Shown here piece after piece: positions 25,434 to 33,933 of a stretch of 60,762 bases of DNA. The DNA is from JAHDNZ01 sp036721855. Its GTDB lineage: Bacteria; Bacillota; DTU065. Where the stretch lies: NCBI GenBank assembly GCA_036721855.1, contig DAIMKF010000009.1, forward strand, positions 1 through 60,762. The letters are read 5' to 3'. The notes beneath the pieces are model-generated. The model was not told where the DNA came from. It was given only the letters and a program-made list of their open reading frames with translations, and searched no databases. Made by a program: the position numbers and the translations under genes. Position 1 is the first letter of the stretch; each line of letters opens with the position of its first letter.

Positions 25434-25985
25434 TTATCTAATTCCTTCATATTTACCCATGGTAGCTTCCGCATCCAAATCGCTCTTTTTAAATAACAAC
25501 CGTGCATAAACCCACCACCAGACACCGCGAGCTATAATAGCTAAAACCGGGCTAAGCACTAAGGTAACTATACTCCATATTTCATACTTAACCAGAAACA
25601 TGGTTAGTGCTAAAGCCAAGATTAAACCAATAACAAAAATATAGATATCGGAATAGGTTTCTCTGCCGAGGTATTTTATTTTCTTATCTTTAGCTCTGGA
25701 ATTGGCTGCTAAAACACCTAAAATACCTAGATAGACAATTGTGCAAACAAATATTAAGAATTTAATGCCGCCTTTAATTCCTTCTCCCTTTTCAGGCAGA
25801 GTTGCAGCTTGATATCTTACTGTTCTAATAGCAGATATAATGATAGGAATCAATGCCCCAAAAAGAATATACGCCGCCAATACAGCGAGAATAACCGCTG
25901 CACCCGCTTGAAAACCACATTTATTGCGGATTTTTTTATCTGTTTTAACAGCAAGAATACTATACTTCTCTTGCAAACTGCTCAT
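25434..25985 (-). CDS. Four-TM membrane protein, unknown
   Basis: I do not recognise a family with certainty. The 183 residues start with a cytoplasmic-looking stretch (QEKYSILAVKTDKKIRNK), then about four membrane segments (near 25-53, 73-95, 113-134, 140-165) and a short charged tail. The last segment ends WWWVYARLLFKK. Topology and the tryptophan-rich end resemble the protein at 27303-27908, so the two may be paralogues. Its ATG follows the upstream gene by 12 bp with an AAGGAGG site, so it is probably cotranscribed with it. Confidence 0.75.
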   Translation of the reverse strand: MSSLQEKYSILAVKTDKKIRNKCGFQAGAAVILAVLAAYILFGALIPIIISAIRTVRYQAATLPEKGEGIKGGIKFLIFVCTIVYLGILGVLAANSRAKDKKIKYLGRETYSDIYIFVIGLILALALTMFLVKYEIWSIVTLVLSPVLAIIARGVWWWVYARLLFKKSDLDAEATMGKYEGIR

Positions 25986-25997
25986 AAGAAAACCTCC

Positions 25998-27140
25998 TTA
26001 ATTAAAGCTAATGAAGAAACTAATAATTTGATGCCATAATAGCCTTAAATAATCCCAGAAATTAAGCTCACCCTTAATTTCACCATCTCTAGTTATAAGA
26101 CCAACATAATCAATCTCTAAAGGTCCTGAGACTGCTTCCATCCTTATTGTAACTTCACCTTTGGGCATATAAATATAATATGGCTGTCTACTTTCGGGGT
26201 CTTCCAATCTTCTTTCTTTCCAATCATTACGTTTTTCAGACCAGCCATCGGTAGGGTAAAAGCGAACCTCATCCCAATCAGGGAACAAGGTCTTGCCATT
26301 TAACTGTACCTTTCTAATACATTCAACACTGCGATCACCTAAGGTGTAACGGAAAAAGATTGCATATAGCCCATCTTCAGGAACATTGACTTTCCACTCT
26401 ATAAAATCCTCCGGATTTTCAAAACCACTTACAGCTTTACCACGGCTAGCTGCAATCCGACTTACTTTCTTTAATGTAGAGGAACCATCAGCGAAGTTTT
26501 CACCCTGAGTAAAGAAGAAATGTTTTACTGCACCAGAGATTCTTAGGTAATCCAATTGAAATTCGCCACTTATATTTTCAATACGGATTCTGTGTTTACC
26601 TTTATCCATAATAAATCCAAAAGGCACACCATTGTCTTTGTCTGAAGCCGGTTCTATACGTTCTAGAGTCTCTACGGCAGAGGAATAGGAAACATAATTA
26701 AAATAAATATTGGTCATTTCTATAAACTGATGCTTGCCATCAATTGTAATATCTAAAACTACCGGTTCAGCTTCTGCACTCGGTAAAATATACTTAAACC
26801 AAAACTCATACATCCCTCTAGCCGGAGCTTCAAACTCCCATTCTATATAAGAACCAGGTTGATTAAAATTAGAAACCACCTTGCCACCTGAGGCAACAGA
26901 ACTAACTTCAACGACTGCACCACTACCGAGCTTGCCACTTTCAGCTTCCACTATTTTGCTTATTTTGCTATTAACTTTAAGCCAGTTATCTTCTTGATAC
27001 TTTTGCGTCAATGAAAGAAAACTTTTAAGATCCTCACCCTTTTTGGCTGATATTTCATCAACCCAAACATCAGCTATGATCTGTACACTAACCATAAACG
27101 CAAGTACCAGAAAAAATGCTAGTTTAATATTCCGTGACAT
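25998..27140 (-). CDS. Exported protein with two carbohydrate-binding-like beta domains
   Basis: 380 residues from the ATG at 27140, chosen because AAGGAGTG lies upstream; an in-frame start 10 codons earlier has none. An N-terminal signal peptide (NIKLAFFLVLAFMVSVQIIA) is followed by two galactose-binding-like domains. Each carries a G-x-YIEW/DFIEW-x-F/V-APxxGxYxFxFKY pattern and ends with a (H/V)RIRIENISGEFQLDYLRI / VTIRMEAVSGPLEIDYVGLI strand pair. The C-terminus (YLRLLWHQIISFFISF) is a possible membrane anchor. Similar domains occur at the N-terminus of some large sugar-ABC binding proteins of Paenibacillus-like bacteria (from memory), but no solute-binding fold is present here. The ligand is unknown. 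Confidence 0.75.
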   Translation of the reverse strand: MSRNIKLAFFLVLAFMVSVQIIADVWVDEISAKKGEDLKSFLSLTQKYQEDNWLKVNSKISKIVEAESGKLGSGAVVEVSSVASGGKVVSNFNQPGSYIEWEFEAPARGMYEFWFKYILPSAEAEPVVLDITIDGKHQFIEMTNIYFNYVSYSSAVETLERIEPASDKDNGVPFGFIMDKGKHRIRIENISGEFQLDYLRISGAVKHFFFTQGENFADGSSTLKKVSRIAASRGKAVSGFENPEDFIEWKVNVPEDGLYAIFFRYTLGDRSVECIRKVQLNGKTLFPDWDEVRFYPTDGWSEKRNDWKERRLEDPESRQPYYIYMPKGEVTIRMEAVSGPLEIDYVGLITRDGEIKGELNFWDYLRLLWHQIISFFISFN

Positions 27141-27302
27141 CAGATCACTCCTTAATACGAAGTTAAACAATTATTAATTCGCAATCTCTCTTGCCTTTTC
27201 CTTTCCGTTTAAAAATATTAACGATAAAAGGTCCTAGTGTATTTAATTACTCCAGGCTAGAAGTTACTAATTTAAGAGAGAAAACAAAACTTTAACTTCA
27301 TC

Positions 27303-27908
27303 TTAGTTAAATTTTTTATCCTTTGTCCACGAAGGTATAATTTTCTTATACCAATACCACCAAGTTTCATACAGCAAAATGCTTGGTGGAATCGCTATCC
27401 CAATAACAAGTATAATTATGCCCCAAAGAGGAACTGAGCCTGTGTTATCACTTAAGGTAACAATTGTTATTGTCGCTTGAGGTAATAAGGAAATAAAATA
27501 ACATCCTATTAATAGTACAAAAAGTAAGTAATAAGGGATAAAATCTTGGTTAAATTTGATATTCCATATAGTTATAATTTTGTTTTTGCGATTAAAATTT
27601 CCGCTAAAAGCACCTAAAAGAGAAAGAAGCATTGCCAATGACAGTAGACTTTGAAAAAGACTTTTAATATCTCCACTGATTCCAATAGCTGCAGACGATC
27701 TGCTAGCTACCTCTTGTAGAGTAGGTAACGATAAAAATGTACCCATAATCGCCATCAATAATAACAAGATTAAGTAAACTCCAAGAATGCTAAAAAACAA
27801 TGCTAACCCTGCTAAAAAGCCGGCAATTAAGGCTGATTTGCTATCTGCGGTTGCGGCTAAAGCTTCTCGTTGGTAGTTATCAAACTGCTCATCACGAGTA
27901 TTTTCCAT
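27303..27908 (-). CDS. Four-TM membrane protein, unknown (possible paralogue of 25434-25985)
   Basis: 201 residues with a polar N-terminus (MENTRDEQFDNYQREALAATADSK) and about four hydrophobic segments (26-58, 88-105, 128-148, 162-190). It ends ETWWYWYKKIIP, which recalls the WWWVYARLLF end of the protein at 25434. The ATG has GGAGGTGG upstream. Its position between two exported binding-like proteins suggests a membrane partner for them; this is inference from context only. Confidence 0.7.
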   Translation of the reverse strand: MENTRDEQFDNYQREALAATADSKSALIAGFLAGLALFFSILGVYLILLLLMAIMGTFLSLPTLQEVASRSSAAIGISGDIKSLFQSLLSLAMLLSLLGAFSGNFNRKNKIITIWNIKFNQDFIPYYLLFVLLIGCYFISLLPQATITIVTLSDNTGSVPLWGIIILVIGIAIPPSILLYETWWYWYKKIIPSWTKDKKFN

Positions 27909-27944
27909 AAAGCCACCTCCGGTGTAAAATAATCTTTAATTTGA

Positions 27945-27980
27945 AGAAAGCCTCTCCTCCTATTGGAGGAGAAGCTTTCT
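27945..27980 (-). terminator. Hairpin after the CBM protein gene
   Basis: A stem of about 16 bp with one mismatch (AGAAAGC-x-TCTCCTCC arms, 4-nt loop) sits 18 bp past the stop at 27999. The tail on the minus strand is only moderately T-rich (TTCAAATT), so read-through to 27303 is possible. Confidence 0.55.
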
Positions 27981-27998
27981 CTATGATCAGCCTATATT

Positions 27999-28940
27999 TT
28001 ATTCAATCGTAAGTGATACATCGTCAAACCAGACTGTACCACTATTCTCCTTAGAAACCAAGAAGATTTTTGCATATACCGTTCCTTCAGGAGCATCTGC
28101 TCTGACATTGCCTCTTGTCCAGTCAGAAGTACGACGACCCAAATTACGGCTCGTTTCTCTACCAAGTTCTTTACCTTCTGCATCAAAGAAAGCTAGTTCA
28201 ATAGTAGTTTCACCGGTAGGATCCTCAGCTTTGACATAGACTTGAGCTTTAAATTCGGTACCAGGTTTAACAAAGATAATATCGCTCTGCCAATAACCAA
28301 CTTTGTCAGCTAAAGTATCGGTACCACACAGTCCTAAACAATGGAAACCTGTATAAACGGTAGCTGCTTTTTGCCAGAGGAATACTTTTTTATCCACGCC
28401 GTTAGGAATCCAATTGGCAGGATATGGTGTAGGTAACTCAAAGCTTGGGTTTTTAACTAGGCTGACACTATCAGTAAGTTCAACTGAAATATCGCCATCA
28501 AGACCGATACCAGGATTGATAGTGTAGACCCTAACTGCTAAGAGATTCTTTTCGCCAAACTTAATATAGCTGCCAGGAACAGAGTATTTTCTCTTACCGG
28601 CACGGTTACCGTTGCCGATACCGATGCCATTAACGAAAGTCCAATCAAAATCGTTGAGAACAGGCAATTGTAATTCAAGATCACCTTTGCCTTCCCATTC
28701 GGCAGGTACTTCAAATTCATAGCGATACCAACCAAAACCTAAGGCTGGTGCTTCAGCCGGTTTGGCATAACTCTCCCAATCACTCACATCATAATCTTGT
28801 TCTGCCCATGCTAGATCATCATCAAACTGGAAGAGCCACTCACCGTCCAGGTTGATTACTCCTTCTGCCATCGCAGTTAAGCTAAAAAGGCTTACCAACA
28901 CCAGAGAAAGAAATCCAGCTAACCATACTTTCTTTGTCAT
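27999..28940 (-). CDS. Secreted protein: GH2-type jelly-roll domain plus CBM4_9-like domain
   Basis: Signal peptide (KKVWLAGFLSLVLVSLFSLTAMA) followed by a sugar-binding jelly roll like the N-terminal domain of beta-galactosidases (LDGEWLFQFDDD ... DVSDWESYAKPAEAP ... GFGWYRYEFEVP ... LRVYT-like end). A CBM4_9-type domain follows (LVKNPSFELPTPYPANWIP ... YTGFHCLGL ... WFDDVSLTIE). No catalytic domain is present, so this is a binding protein. The start is the ATG at 28940 (313 residues), preceded by GGAGGGGAGAC; an earlier in-frame start at 28961 lies upstream of that site. It follows the two sugar-ABC ATPase genes by 175 bp. Confidence 0.82.
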   Translation of the reverse strand: MTKKVWLAGFLSLVLVSLFSLTAMAEGVINLDGEWLFQFDDDLAWAEQDYDVSDWESYAKPAEAPALGFGWYRYEFEVPAEWEGKGDLELQLPVLNDFDWTFVNGIGIGNGNRAGKRKYSVPGSYIKFGEKNLLAVRVYTINPGIGLDGDISVELTDSVSLVKNPSFELPTPYPANWIPNGVDKKVFLWQKAATVYTGFHCLGLCGTDTLADKVGYWQSDIIFVKPGTEFKAQVYVKAEDPTGETTIELAFFDAEGKELGRETSRNLGRRTSDWTRGNVRADAPEGTVYAKIFLVSKENSGTVWFDDVSLTIE

Positions 28941-29114
28941 TTTGTCTCCCCTCCATCTCATTATTGTCCTGGAGCATAACCCCCAACCGTCAGAGTCCTT
29001 TTTGCTACCCCTTAATAAGGAGCTGGAAAACTAAATTGGACCTTCTGACTAAAATATACTTTACAAGGGGCTAAATACCTTCTGGGAATTAAGCCCCACT
29101 GTAAACATATATAA

Positions 29115-30239
29115 TTAGGCCTTAACAAGTATTGTTTCTTCTGTTTCTTTGTCGAACAATTGAATACCTCTAGGATCTGCATAAAGTTTAATGTCTTGCT
29201 CTACTTTTGCAGATGTATGGGCATCAACTTCAGCCACATACTTGTTATCACCTTCGAACCAAGTAAGGTATGCTGATGCTCCCATTGGTTCATAGACATC
29301 CACTTTAATAGTGATGATGTTTTCAGGATCAACATTGATATCAGTTACATATTCTACATCCTGTAATGACTCAGGTCTCAAACCAAGAAATACTTCTTTA
29401 CCTAGACGAGACTGCACACCTTCCTGTTTTGCATCGTTAGGAAGAAGTTTTACACTAAATTTATCGGTTTTAGCGTAAACATTGTCATCTCTTTTTTCAA
29501 GTTTAGCAGTAAAGATATTCATACTTGGATTGCCAAGGAATGTAGCGACAAATTTATTCTTTGGCCTTAGATATAGTTCCCTAGCCGGTCCTTGCTGTTG
29601 AATAACACCATTGTACATCAAGATAATTCTATCACCCATAGTCATGGCTTCTTGTTGATCATGGGTAACATAAACTGTAGTAACTTTTTTCTTACGCTGC
29701 ATTCTTTTAATATGAGCCCGCATCTCAGATCTGAGTATTGGGTCTAAGTTTGACAGTGGTTCATCCATTAAAAGAACCTTGGGTTGACGAACAATTGCTC
29801 GACCTAAAGCTACACGCTGTTTCTGTCCACCGGAAAGCTCGCCAGGAAATCTGTCAAGTAGATTGGATAAACCTAAAATACTAGCAGCTTCTTCAATAGC
29901 TCTTTGTGCTTCGACTTCTCTCATACCACTATTTTCAAGTCCAAATGCCATGTTCTCATATACTGTCTTATGAGGATACAAGACATATTCCTGGAAAACA
30001 ATAGCGATATCTCTAGCATCAGGTGGTATATTATTAACAACTTTACCATCGATAAGGATATCACCTTTAGTGATTTCCTCCAGTCCAGCAATCATTCTCA
30101 GTGTTGTTGTTTTACCACAACCCGAAGGTCCGACTAAAACCAAAAATTCTTGATCCTTTATTTCAAGATCGACATTATTAACTGCAACAACACCATTTGG
30201 ATATTCCTTAACTACATTTTTCAAATGTACTTCTGCCAA
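29115..30239 (-). CDS. Sugar ABC transporter ATPase (MalK/UgpC type), second copy
   Basis: 374 residues with Walker A GPSGCGKTTTLRM (about 37-49), Q-loop FQEYVLYPHKTVYENMAFGLE, signature LSGGQKQRVALGRAIV, Walker B VLLMDEPLSNLD, switch VTHDQQEAMTMGD, and a C-terminal TOBE/MalK regulatory domain ending in VYEPMGASAYLTW and the RGIQLFDKETEETI segment. It lies 32 bp downstream of a different ATPase of the same family. Both are catalytically complete, which points to a heterodimeric ATPase pair. Confidence 0.93.
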   Translation of the reverse strand: MAEVHLKNVVKEYPNGVVAVNNVDLEIKDQEFLVLVGPSGCGKTTTLRMIAGLEEITKGDILIDGKVVNNIPPDARDIAIVFQEYVLYPHKTVYENMAFGLENSGMREVEAQRAIEEAASILGLSNLLDRFPGELSGGQKQRVALGRAIVRQPKVLLMDEPLSNLDPILRSEMRAHIKRMQRKKKVTTVYVTHDQQEAMTMGDRIILMYNGVIQQQGPARELYLRPKNKFVATFLGNPSMNIFTAKLEKRDDNVYAKTDKFSVKLLPNDAKQEGVQSRLGKEVFLGLRPESLQDVEYVTDINVDPENIITIKVDVYEPMGASAYLTWFEGDNKYVAEVDAHTSAKVEQDIKLYADPRGIQLFDKETEETILVKA

Positions 30240-30271
30240 AACGGTGTCCCCCCTTATACGAAATTGCCGAA

Positions 30272-31420
30272 TTAGGCATTAGCAAACGAGAATACTTTAT
30301 CCTGTGCAACTATAGATTCTTCTGTTTCTTTATCAAAAACGTATATTTTGGCTGGGTCAAACTGCACATAGATTGTATCTCCCACATTACCATCAAAATT
30401 TAGATCAGCCTTTGTAATAGCCTCTACATTTTCTTGAAAAGAGAAGAAAAGGTATTTGGCTCCTTCATTCGGTAAAGGCTCTATAACATCTATTTTTGCA
30501 GGAAAATAACCAGCTTCTTTAGTCATTTTAAATTGAATGTTTTCAGGGCGAATGCCTAGAGCTAGTTTTCTGCTTTCATCACCAATTACATTGGCAACTT
30601 CTGAGGAGATCTCTACTTCAAAACCTTCACCAACTAATTTTTTTCCTTTTAACTCAACATCCATAAATTTCAGAGGTGGCAGCCCGATAAAATTAGCTAC
30701 AAACATATTAATAGGATGCCTATAGATCTCGTTGTAAGGAGCTACCTGCTGAATAACACCACTTTTCATAACGGCAATTCTATCACCTAAGGTAACAGCT
30801 TCTACCTGATCATGAGTAACATAAAAAGTGGTGACCTTAAATCTTCTCAATAAACGTTTGAGCTCTATTCTTGTTCTCTCGCGCAATTTAGCATCAAGGT
30901 TAGAAAGTGGTTCATCCAAAAGAAATATCGTAGGTTCCTTGATGATACAACGTCCTAGAGCTACTCTTTGTTGCTGTCCACCAGACAGCTGGCCGGGTTT
31001 GCGGTTTAACAATTCTTCAAAACCTACGCCGAGAGTTTCTGCTGTAACTCTTACACGTTCATTAATTTCTTCCTCTTTTACTTTACGAAGTCTGAAGAAA
31101 AATGATAGGTTACCTTTGGATTTATAATGCGGATACAGGGCATAGTTTTGGAAAACAATACCGATACCGCGATCTTTAGGTTCTACTTCATTGACAATCT
31201 TCTCGCCGAAATAGACATTACCACTTGTTGGACGTTCCAAACCGGCAATTACACGCAACAAAGTAGATTTTCCGCAACCCGACGGCCCAACTACTGCAAT
31301 AGTCTCTCCGTCATTAATGGTCAAGTTAACATTTTTTAAGGCATAAACTTTTGAAACTTCTCCAGTGGGCATTTTTTGTTCAAACACTTTTTCGATATTT
31401 TCGAGCCGTACGGTTACCAT
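30272..31420 (-). CDS. Sugar ABC transporter ATPase (MalK/UgpC type), first copy
   Basis: 382 residues with Walker A GPSGCGKSTLLR, signature LSGGQQQRVALGRCI, Walker B IFLLDEPLSNLDAKL and switch VTHDQVEAVTLGD. The Q-loop region reads FQNYALYPHYKSKGNLSFFFRLRK rather than the usual MTVYENIAFGL, so it belongs to a different MalK subgroup than its neighbour. A TOBE domain (LGIRPENIQF ... VFDKETEESIV) follows. It starts 22 bp after the permease gene, in one transcription unit with both permeases and the second ATPase. Confidence 0.93.
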   Translation of the reverse strand: MVTVRLENIEKVFEQKMPTGEVSKVYALKNVNLTINDGETIAVVGPSGCGKSTLLRVIAGLERPTSGNVYFGEKIVNEVEPKDRGIGIVFQNYALYPHYKSKGNLSFFFRLRKVKEEEINERVRVTAETLGVGFEELLNRKPGQLSGGQQQRVALGRCIIKEPTIFLLDEPLSNLDAKLRERTRIELKRLLRRFKVTTFYVTHDQVEAVTLGDRIAVMKSGVIQQVAPYNEIYRHPINMFVANFIGLPPLKFMDVELKGKKLVGEGFEVEISSEVANVIGDESRKLALGIRPENIQFKMTKEAGYFPAKIDVIEPLPNEGAKYLFFSFQENVEAITKADLNFDGNVGDTIYVQFDPAKIYVFDKETEESIVAQDKVFSFANA

Positions 31421-31441
31421 TTAGTTTCACCTCTTAATCAA

Positions 31442-32326
31442 TTAGCCCTTCATACCTGAGTAAGTCATTGTTTCAACTACATATCTTTGGAAGAAGATAA
31501 ATACTAAAATAACTGGAATTGTGGTTAAGAAGCTGCCAGCTGCAGCGGCACCCATACGAGCGATTGTTGTACCATCAGAGATTGTTCTCATAGCGAGAGG
31601 TAATGTTTTCATGGAGTCACTCTTTGTCATAATAAGCGGAGTAAAGAAGTCATTCCATGTACCGATAAAGGTAAAGATAGAAAGAGTAGCCCAAGCTGGT
31701 TTACAAAGTGGCAGAATAATATGGGTAAAGATCTTCCACTCGCTTGCACCATCCATTTTTGCCGACTCCAGCATCTCATTTGGAATAGGTTCAATAAACT
31801 GCTTCATTAAAAAAAGTCCGTATGAACCGGCTAAAGCTGGAATAATTAAAGCATAGTAGGTATCGATCCAGCCTGTGTTACGAATAACTAGATATCTCGG
31901 AATCATGGTTACATGGCCTGAAATCATAAGAGCACTAACAATCAAATTAAAGATGAATTCTCTGCCGGGGAATTTGTGTTTGGCTAGAGGGTAAGCCGCC
32001 AGTGTAGCCAGGATAATTGTTCCGCAAACAACGATAGTAGAAACAAATGCACTGTTGAAAATATAGCGGATAAATGGTGTGTCCGTGCTAGACATAGCTA
32101 AGGCTAAATCGCTGAAGTTTTTAGTTGTCGGAACACGAACTAAAAATCTTGGTGGATAAAGCAATAACTCAGTAACCGGTTTAAAAGCTGTTGATATCAT
32201 ATAAACAATCGGTAAGCTCATAATAATAGCACCGAGAGTCAAAATAGCATAAATAACAATCTGACCTGTAGTAACTCTTTCAACTGCCTTACCCCTGGTT
32301 GGGGCCTTTCTTTTTTTGGCAGACAT
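31442..32326 (-). CDS. Sugar ABC transporter permease (MalG type)
   Basis: 294 residues with about six membrane segments and the EAA loop SAKMDGASEWKIFTHIILPLCKPA (about 195-218), which docks on the ATPases. A basic N-terminus (SAKKRKAPTRGKAVERV) precedes the first segment, as usual for MalG-like proteins. The ATG has AGGAGGG upstream. Confidence 0.93.
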   Translation of the reverse strand: MSAKKRKAPTRGKAVERVTTGQIVIYAILTLGAIIMSLPIVYMISTAFKPVTELLLYPPRFLVRVPTTKNFSDLALAMSSTDTPFIRYIFNSAFVSTIVVCGTIILATLAAYPLAKHKFPGREFIFNLIVSALMISGHVTMIPRYLVIRNTGWIDTYYALIIPALAGSYGLFLMKQFIEPIPNEMLESAKMDGASEWKIFTHIILPLCKPAWATLSIFTFIGTWNDFFTPLIMTKSDSMKTLPLAMRTISDGTTIARMGAAAAGSFLTTIPVILVFIFFQRYVVETMTYSGMKG

Positions 32327-32402
32327 TTCTGTCCCTCCTTAGGTTTTTGACTATACTCTGAATATTTCTATTAACTATCCGTTCTCTCCTAAAATAAACT
32401 GT

Positions 32403-33356
32403 CTAGTATAGATCTTTAGAAGAGAGGACCCTGCGCAATACTGAAGAGATGATGTAAGTCATCAAGAACAAAACAATAGCGATTGCTGAAGCATAGCCCA
32501 TCTCAAAGCGCAGGAACGCATAGTCGTACAGGTGACCAACTATGGTATGAGCACAGTAGAGTGTGCTAGGAAATCCCGCCATAACCATGGTCAAGTCAAA
32601 TACCTGGAACGAGCTAACAACAGTCATGACCGCACCAAATAGCAACGCAGGCCTAATCATCGGCAGAGTAATGTGCCAAAACTCCTGCCAGCGGGTAGCA
32701 CCGTCGATAAGTGCGGCTTCATAAAGTTCATGAGGCACACCCTGTAAGGCCGCAATAAATACTAAGAACGACGTTCCCATACTCATCCAAATCGATGTTA
32801 CCATAATAGCGGGTAATGTCGTTTTAACATTCTTTAACCATAGCATAGGCTCTTCAATAATACCCCACTTTAAGAGCAGGTAGTTGAGTAAGCCATATTT
32901 GCTACCATTGTAAAGATACATCCAAATAACAGCCATAGCAACACCGGATGTAATAGATGGAATGTAATAGATTAAAGTATAAAGCTTACGATACTTAACT
33001 TCGTTAATAAGCCAAGCGAGAATCAAGGATAAACAATAGCCAAGAGGACCGGTAACAATCGAAAAATAGAATGTATTTTTGACAGCTAAATAGAACAGTT
33101 GGTCATCGGCGAATAATCTAAGGTAATTCTCGAAGCCAACCCAAACTGGTGGTTGAATCATGTTATAGTAGGTTAAACTTAAAAACATAGCCCAAATAAC
33201 TGGTATAACCGTAAATACTGTAAAGATTAACATGTACGGAGCAATAAACAGATAAGACCAGCGGTACTCCTTCATTCTTTCCCAAGTGCTACGAGGTTTG
33301 CCCTGAGAAGCTTGTACCTCTGGTGTGGCATTCGGGGTAACTGATGTAGTTGCCAT
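32403..33356 (-). CDS. Sugar ABC transporter permease (MalF type)
   Basis: About 317 residues, six membrane segments, EAA loop YEAALIDGATRWQEFWHITLPMIRPA (about 215-240). I take the ATG at 33356 as start, 11 nt after GGAG; an upstream GTG at 33368 overlaps that ribosome site. It is the first intact gene of the sugar-ABC unit. A binding-protein gene, usually just upstream or downstream, is missing. Confidence 0.92.
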   Translation of the reverse strand: MATTSVTPNATPEVQASQGKPRSTWERMKEYRWSYLFIAPYMLIFTVFTVIPVIWAMFLSLTYYNMIQPPVWVGFENYLRLFADDQLFYLAVKNTFYFSIVTGPLGYCLSLILAWLINEVKYRKLYTLIYYIPSITSGVAMAVIWMYLYNGSKYGLLNYLLLKWGIIEEPMLWLKNVKTTLPAIMVTSIWMSMGTSFLVFIAALQGVPHELYEAALIDGATRWQEFWHITLPMIRPALLFGAVMTVVSSFQVFDLTMVMAGFPSTLYCAHTIVGHLYDYAFLRFEMGYASAIAIVLFLMTYIISSVLRRVLSSKDLY

Positions 33357-33933
33357 TAAAAACTTCACTCCTTCGCAAATTGTCTCCTCTTGATCGGAGT
33401 AAACTTTTATGTCAAAGGTATCTTTTCAAGAACTCGCCAAGTCCAAGAAAATAAAACCTTCAATACCTGAGATCGGTTTTTCACCCACCCAAGTGAATCC
33501 GTTTCTCAGCAAATCCGCACTCCTTGCACTCATTCGGTCAAAAGCCTGACTCCTTCCCCCCAAAGTCAGCCTGAACAAACTAACCCAACACCGGAAATCG
33601 TAAGAAATGACATCTATAGGAATATAATTTCCTATGCATCCCCTCCTTATCTTTGACTTCCGAAATAGGATTTAACTCGGATGCGTGCAAAGAGAAAGTA
33701 AACAATAAATAGCATATAAGAAATGATCTTGCTTTAGAAGTCTGCTACCCAGAAAACTTCTTCATTTTTTGTTTAAATCCTTCTTACCTTGACACAGGTT
33801 TTAAGGTTTTAAGATAACTCTACCTAGTATTACATTTTCGACAAAATCTCAGAAATCCTTCTTTAATAACTCTAAATACCCTAAGCTTGGCATTACTTTC
33901 TTCTTAAGTTGTCTGTTCCTGTTTTATTTTCTC
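33357..33933 (-). other. 577-bp non-coding stretch with possible gene relics
   Basis: No frame longer than 60 codons is present. On the minus strand, AAGAAGGATTTAAACAAAAA precedes an ATG AAG AAG TTT start that hits TAG after six codons. The same frame then reads SFLICYLLFTFSLHASELNP, which looks like a signal-peptide core. Further on a 35-codon frame (33426-33533, MSARSADLLRNGFTWVGEK) ends before the permease. These could be traces of a deleted exported protein such as the missing sugar-binding protein; the evidence is weak. The stretch must also hold the promoter of the sugar-ABC unit, which I could not place. Confidence 0.3.
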
